The position numbers and the translations under genes were made by a program. A stretch of 64,000 nt of DNA, from contig NZ_CP048113.1 in NCBI RefSeq assembly GCF_010093065.1, positions 6,528,001 to 6,592,000 on the forward strand, read 5' to 3'. Source of the stretch: Chitinophaga agri (lineage in GTDB: Bacteria; Bacteroidota; Bacteroidia; Chitinophagales; Chitinophagaceae). The number at the start of each line of letters is the position of its first letter. Position 1 is the first letter of the stretch. The notes beneath the pieces were generated by a model. That model had not been told where the DNA came from. It made no database searches and was given only the letters and a program-made list of their open reading frames with translations. This document shows, piece after piece, positions 62,273 through 64,000 of the stretch.

Positions 62273-64000
62273 ATGACCATGAAAGAAAATATACTGATCG
62301 TAGAGGATGAATTTATTGTAGGGAATGACCTCCGTCTGATGTTGACAAAAGCCGGTTACTCGATCTGCGGTATTGCCGCTTCTGTTGATGAAGCAAAGGC
62401 CATTATCGAGAAAAGTAAACCCAGCTGGGTATTACTGGATATCTTTCTGCAGGATGGATCACTGGGTACCGACCTTGCCGGGTATCTCAGACAAAGAGGT
62501 ATCGGCTTTATATACATCTCTGCCAATACGAACCAGCATATTCTTGAAATCGCCAGAGCCACCCGGCCATATGGTTTCCTCGTGAAACCCTTCCGGGAAA
62601 AGGACCTGCTCATCATGCTCGATATCGCACGATATAAACATCAGAATAATCTGCAAATGGCTGTGCAAAGGGAGCAGCTGATGCGGAAACAACTGCAGCA
62701 TATTATAGATGCTCCTTTTGAACTGGCCGACCGGATAGCCCGTATCCCCGGCGCATTAAACACTTTCGTGCCATTTGATTACTTCAATATCACGATCGCG
62801 GGTAAAAGGCCGAATACGCTGGACGAATATAGTTTTCTCCGTTCCGGCTATGAAGAATATCAGCCACTCGAACAGACCGATTTAAGTAAGAGCCTGGGGC
62901 TGGAAAGATCTTTGGTACTTCCTGCAAAGATTGAGCTGCTTGAAGAACTGCAGAGCGGGTTTCAGAATGAAGATGATTTCACCCACTGGATAGCCGACAA
63001 AGTATGGGAGAAAAAACTGAGTGCACATCTCAGGTTACATGCGAGACTAGCCATCGCAGTTACTTTGCCCGACGGTAGCGCAGCGGTTGTTTCATTTTTC
63101 AGCCGTGAGTCAGAGGCGTATACGGAAGAGCAATTGGCACTGCTGGTGAAAATGGAAAATACCATCTGTCAACTGTTGGCTCAGATCCAGCAGAAGCCGG
63201 ATACCGCCTTCTCCCGTGTAATGGCGAAGAAACGTGCCGAGAGAATTTCTCCAGGTAACGAAGCTCCTTTATTTGAAGGTATAATTGGTCGTAGTCCGGT
63301 TTTCCTGCACATATTACAAAGCATCAACATGGTGTCTGCTGCGCCCAGCTCCGTATTAATATTAGGCGAAAGCGGTACTGGTAAAGAACTGATTGCCCGT
63401 TGTATCCATAAGCAGTCTCCACGTAAGAACAAACCATTGGTGACGGTGAACTGTGCCGCATTGCCTTCGGAACTGATAGAATCGGAACTGTTCGGTCATG
63501 AAAGAGGCGCGTTTACCGGCGCTACGGATAAACGTGCCGGAAAATTTGAGCTGGCCGATGGTGGCACTATCTTCCTGGATGAAATAGGAGAACTGCCCAT
63601 AGAGTCACAGGTGAAGTTACTCCGCGTATTGCAGGAAAAGGAATTTGAAAGGGTAGGTGGTAGTAAGGTCATTAAGGTCGATGTGAGAGTGATTGCTGCT
63701 ACCAACAGAAACCTGGATAAAGAAGTAGCGGAGGGGCGTTTCCGGCTGGACCTGTACTATCGTCTGAATGTTTTCCCGGTGGAGTTGCCCCCGCTGAGAG
63801 AAAGAAAGGAAGATATTCCCCTGCTGGCACAGCATTTTGTGGATAAGCTGTCTGAGAAACTGGGACGTAGTGTAACTACGATCAGTCCGGAGGCGATGAA
63901 GCAGTTGCAGGTGTATGACTGGCCGGGTAATATCCGCGAAATGGAACACCTGATGGAAAGAAGTTTGCTGATGACCAGCGGCTCTGTGCTAAAGCAGATC
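62273..64000 (+). CDS. Sigma-54-dependent response regulator, C-terminus beyond the window
   Basis: The first 576 residues are visible; the gene runs off the right edge. A receiver domain covers 5-120 (ILIVEDE, phospho-acceptor Asp56 in WVLLDIFL, Lys in FLVKPF). Residues 140-335 form an extra domain resembling a GAF-type sensor (about [16 protein letters not shown] ... [19 protein letters not shown]). The AAA+ sigma-54 activator domain starts near 345: Walker A GESGTGKE (365-372), sigma-54 contact loop GAFTGA (412-417), Walker B FLDEIGEL (Asp436, Glu437) and arginine-finger segment [19 protein letters not shown]. The DNA-binding Fis-type helix-turn-helix should lie outside the window. It should be phosphorylated by the kinase encoded 11 bp upstream and activate RpoN promoters. 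Confidence 0.93.
   Translation, partial: MTMKENILIVEDEFIVGNDLRLMLTKAGYSICGIAASVDEAKAIIEKSKPSWVLLDIFLQDGSLGTDLAGYLRQRGIGFIYISANTNQHILEIARATRPYGFLVKPFREKDLLIMLDIARYKHQNNLQMAVQREQLMRKQLQHIIDAPFELADRIARIPGALNTFVPFDYFNITIAGKRPNTLDEYSFLRSGYEEYQPLEQTDLSKSLGLERSLVLPAKIELLEELQSGFQNEDDFTHWIADKVWEKKLSAHLRLHARLAIAVTLPDGSAAVVSFFSRESEAYTEEQLALLVKMENTICQLLAQIQQKPDTAFSRVMAKKRAERISPGNEAPLFEGIIGRSPVFLHILQSINMVSAAPSSVLILGESGTGKELIARCIHKQSPRKNKPLVTVNCAALPSELIESELFGHERGAFTGATDKRAGKFELADGGTIFLDEIGELPIESQVKLLRVLQEKEFERVGGSKVIKVDVRVIAATNRNLDKEVAEGRFRLDLYYRLNVFPVELPPLRERKEDIPLLAQHFVDKLSEKLGRSVTTISPEAMKQLQVYDWPGNIREMEHLMERSLLMTSGSVLKQI

Overview
The window looks like a chromosome segment of a Chitinophaga-like bacterium (Bacteroidota, Chitinophagaceae). 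This is inferred from family content, not from a marker gene. The signs are a SusC/SusD pair with ECF sigma and FecR control, type IX secretion C-terminal tails of both kinds (Por_Secre_tail and CHU_C), several PorP/SprF proteins, AAA+/sigma-54 and HisKA_2 signalling, and a dense set of GH18 chitinases. No rRNA, tRNA, CRISPR array or intact transposon was recognised.

Left part (1-12.4 kb): a leftward pair holds an unrecognised protein cut by the window edge and a DarB/StlD-like ketosynthase fused to a heme-oxygenase-like domain. Rightward genes follow: a DUF5703/GH95-like glycosidase, a cytoplasmic GH13 alpha-amylase, an S10 carboxypeptidase, a Crp/Fnr-type regulator and an AhpD-like protein. 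A perfect TGTGA-N6-TCACA operator lies between the last two. A leftward LuxR-type regulator has lost its phospho-acceptor Asp. The gaps here hold a 95-bp near-perfect palindrome made of 11-bp repeats, further inverted repeats, and a 1.4-kb AT-rich gene-poor stretch with a pair of inverted consensus DnaA boxes.

Middle part (12.5-28.8 kb): an adhesin module (DUF11/CHU_C protein, PorP/SprF, TPR-PD40-OmpA protein) is followed by five secreted proteins in a row. These are a double-GH18 chitinase, a GH18-like protein with a beta/gamma-crystallin domain, a GH18-CBM6 chitinase, a GH16-CBM6 glucanase and a metzincin protease with a crystallin domain. Together they cover chitin, beta-1,3-glucan and protein, the main parts of a fungal cell wall.

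Right part (29-56.3 kb): an ECF sigma factor, a FecR anti-sigma factor, an STN-bearing SusC, a SusD, a zincin lipoprotein and a DUF4302 lipoprotein run straight into a 2980-residue beta-helix adhesin, a PKD adhesin sharing an IgGFc-binding-like domain with it, PorP/SprF, an OmpA protein, a second PorP/SprF and a collagen-like lipoprotein. Nearly everything reads rightward with short gaps, so uptake and surface attachment may be one regulated programme. This is the best candidate for an undescribed system in the window.

Right end (56.3-64 kb): a second ECF sigma factor ending in a strong terminator, a TonB-dependent receptor-like barrel protein, a leftward class I fructose-bisphosphate aldolase (fbaB), and a HisKA_2 histidine kinase paired with a sigma-54-activating response regulator that runs off the window.
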